From CAVZLD01 sp964522605 (GTDB lineage: Bacteria; Planctomycetota; Planctomycetia; Pirellulales; Pirellulaceae): a DNA stretch of 6,828 nucleotides. Of the stretch, positions 5,588 to 6,828 are shown in pieces. Made by a program: the position numbers and the translations under genes. Numbering within the stretch: position 1 is the first letter of the stretch; every line of letters begins with the position of its first letter. The notes under the pieces were generated by a model. The model worked only from the letters and a program-made list of their open reading frames with translations. It searched no databases and was not told the origin of the DNA. The stretch covers positions 1-6,828 of the forward strand of contig CAZFWV010000365.1 in assembly GCA_964522605.1 (NCBI GenBank), given 5' to 3'.

Positions 5588-6828
5588 TCAATCTGATAAT
5601 CGGCATTGGCTTTGTTCCGTAAGTGATTCTCGAACAGGAACGCAAGATCGAAAACCGAGATTGGGCAAAAGACCCATCACCAGCAGTAACCACGCAACTG
5701 GCTCTGGCACGACGGCCACGTCCGTCCTCGGCCCCTGCTCATAGCCGCCATCCTGTAGGGCCGCGTCGTAGATGTCATTGCTGTTAAAGAGGAGATTACC
5801 ATCCCAGTCCCCTTCAGCCCATCCGGCTGTCACTTCTGCTCCAAACTTGCCGGCGCGAAAGACGTACACAAAATCGGAACTGTTGAACTCGCCGTTGAGA
5901 TCTGCGTCGCCGAACCACGTCCGTTTGAGGTCCTTGATCCAGACTCGTTGGTCCTGCCAATCGATGATTCCGTCATCGTTCAGATCGAATGCCACATCCG
6001 GAAGCCACCATGGTCGGGGCCAAGTGCCGTGAATTGTGTTGACAAGAAGGTCGATGTCAGTCGCATCGAGAACGTCGGTAGCGTCAAGATCGCCGACGGG
6101 GGACATCACCCTCGTTAATCCCGCAGCGATCGGATCGAAATCCGGTGGGAAGGCTGTCCACTGGTTGTAGATCGTTGTCGAGTCGAAGGCAGCTGAAAAG
6201 ATTGTGCCCGACGAGATGGGCGCCATGCCATCGGCTACGACTTCATCCCGGAAGTACGCGTTTCTGAGATTGGCTCCCGTTAAGTTCGCGTCGGTCAGTG
6301 TGGCCGACTCCAAGACCGCGTTCGCGAGATTTGCCCGAGTCAGATTCGCACCTGTAAGTATCGCCAACGACAGTCCTGTACGCTCGAGATTCGCCCCGGC
6401 CAAGTTGGCACTTGTTAGGTTCGTTTGTCGGAGACCTGCGTTTTTCAAGTCGGAACCCGTCAGTTGTGCGTTGGTGAGATCGGCGTACTCGAAATTGGCG
6501 CCCTGTAGATTGGCATTTGTCAGGTTCGCATCGATGAGGATGGCGGAAAAAAAGTTAGCATCCGACAGGTCCTGACCCGCAAGATCGACTTCGGTCAAAT
6601 CGACACTTGCGAGTCCAACACCGTGCAGGTTCCGGTCCTGGTAGCTCTGAGTTGAATACAACTGCCCAGCCGTAATGCTGGCGGACCCTCCGTAGTTGAA
6701 GTCCGTTCCATGGATCGTGGATCCCGTGAAATCAGCGCCTGTGAGCGTAGCCGAAGAGAGGACCGCGTCGGAGAGATCCTGACCAGCGAAATCCCAGCCG
6801 GTGAGATCATTTGCACTAAGATCTAAAC
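5588..6828 (-). CDS. Pentapeptide-repeat protein with dockerin-like calcium loops and PEP-CTERM signal (5' end outside window)
   Basis: The frame is open to the window edge: 412 residues are visible and the start lies outside. The TTG at 6661 is an internal Leu codon, because pentapeptide repeats continue before it. Visible residues 1 to about 190 are mostly A(N/D)LXX repeats, which fold as a right-handed square beta helix. A calcium-binding region follows with four 12-residue loops: 246-257, 281-292 (DLNDDGIIDWQD), 307-318 (DADLNGEFNSSD) and 340-351. They are of dockerin/EF-hand type and spaced as two pairs. The last part, GDWDG to GGYEQGP, matches a module common in planctomycete secreted proteins. 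VPEP at about 373-376, then a hydrophobic stretch, is a PEP-CTERM signal recognised by an exosortase. Such signals usually end in an Arg cluster soon after the helix; here about 20 further mixed residues follow. The protein is presumably exported and sorted to the envelope. Its ligand or partner is unknown. Confidence 0.88.
   Translation of the reverse strand, partial: LDLSANDLTGWDFAGQDLSDAVLSSATLTGADFTGSTIHGTDFNYGGSASITAGQLYSTQSYQDRNLHGVGLASVDLTEVDLAGQDLSDANFFSAILIDANLTNANLQGANFEYADLTNAQLTGSDLKNAGLRQTNLTSANLAGANLERTGLSLAILTGANLTRANLANAVLESATLTDANLTGANLRNAYFRDEVVADGMAPISSGTIFSAAFDSTTIYNQWTAFPPDFDPIAAGLTRVMSPVGDLDATDVLDATDIDLLVNTIHGTWPRPWWLPDVAFDLNDDGIIDWQDQRVWIKDLKRTWFGDADLNGEFNSSDFVYVFRAGKFGAEVTAGWAEGDWDGNLLFNSNDIYDAALQDGGYEQGPRTDVAVVPEPVAWLLLVMGLLPNLGFRSCVPVRESLTEQSQCRLSD
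6491..6826 (-). repeat. 207-base super-repeat inside the pentapeptide gene
   Basis: Two copies of a 43-residue unit, coded at 6698-6826 and 6491-6619, are 69 residues (207 bases) apart. Both contain DL, then AGQDLSDA, then SA, AL-type pentapeptides and GxxF near the end; about 20 of 43 residues agree. The spacer carries QLYSTQSYQ, a linker often seen between such units in planctomycete pentapeptide proteins. The first copy is cut by the window edge, so more copies may lie upstream in the gene. Confidence 0.7.

Noticed and set aside
5588..6661. TTG at 6661 as start of the pentapeptide-repeat gene
   Set aside because: The frame stays open to the window edge and the upstream residues are themselves pentapeptide repeats, so the true start is outside the window.

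Overview
The window looks like chromosomal DNA from a planctomycete, most likely of the Pirellulaceae type. The main evidence is the C-terminal module of the gene at the right edge: four calcium-loop motifs of dockerin type ending in a VPEP sorting signal, behind pentapeptide repeats. That arrangement is typical of planctomycete secreted proteins. The large secreted protein next to it, with two propeller-like regions and an Ig-like domain, fits the same source. Base composition is moderately G+C rich. No rRNA, tRNA, CRISPR array or insertion sequence was seen.

Left part (about 1-2125): short genes, several of them damaged. A minus-strand hotdog thioesterase of the fluoroacetyl-CoA thioesterase (FlK) type (82-461) keeps a Thr-Glu-His triad with FlK spacing. 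It lacks its N-terminal strand, and a one-base frameshift puts its last conserved block in another frame. Divergent from it is a small two-helix membrane protein (528-968), which also seems frameshifted near 890. Next is an intact YoaP-family protein (1069-1881), an acetyltransferase domain fused to a thioredoxin-like YoaP domain. It ends in a GTGA overlap with a possible 53-residue ORF. A 54-residue minus-strand ORF with an uninterrupted coiled-coil heptad pattern lies at 1961-2125. The stretch 2126-2569 holds no gene I can support.

Right part (2570-6828): two large genes on the minus strand, both for exported proteins. The upstream one, cut by the window edge, is a pentapeptide-repeat protein with dockerin-like calcium loops and a PEP-CTERM signal. 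It probably stays at the envelope or is processed by an exosortase encoded elsewhere. After a 93-base gap with a small hairpin comes a 974-residue protein with signal peptide, two propeller-like regions, Ig-like segments and a C-terminal coiled coil. They may act together at the cell surface, but the sequence gives only proximity and shared export.

Nothing here is clearly a new multi-gene system. The most informative points are the two adjacent frameshifted genes, the paired calcium-loop architecture, and the 207-base super-repeat in the pentapeptide gene.
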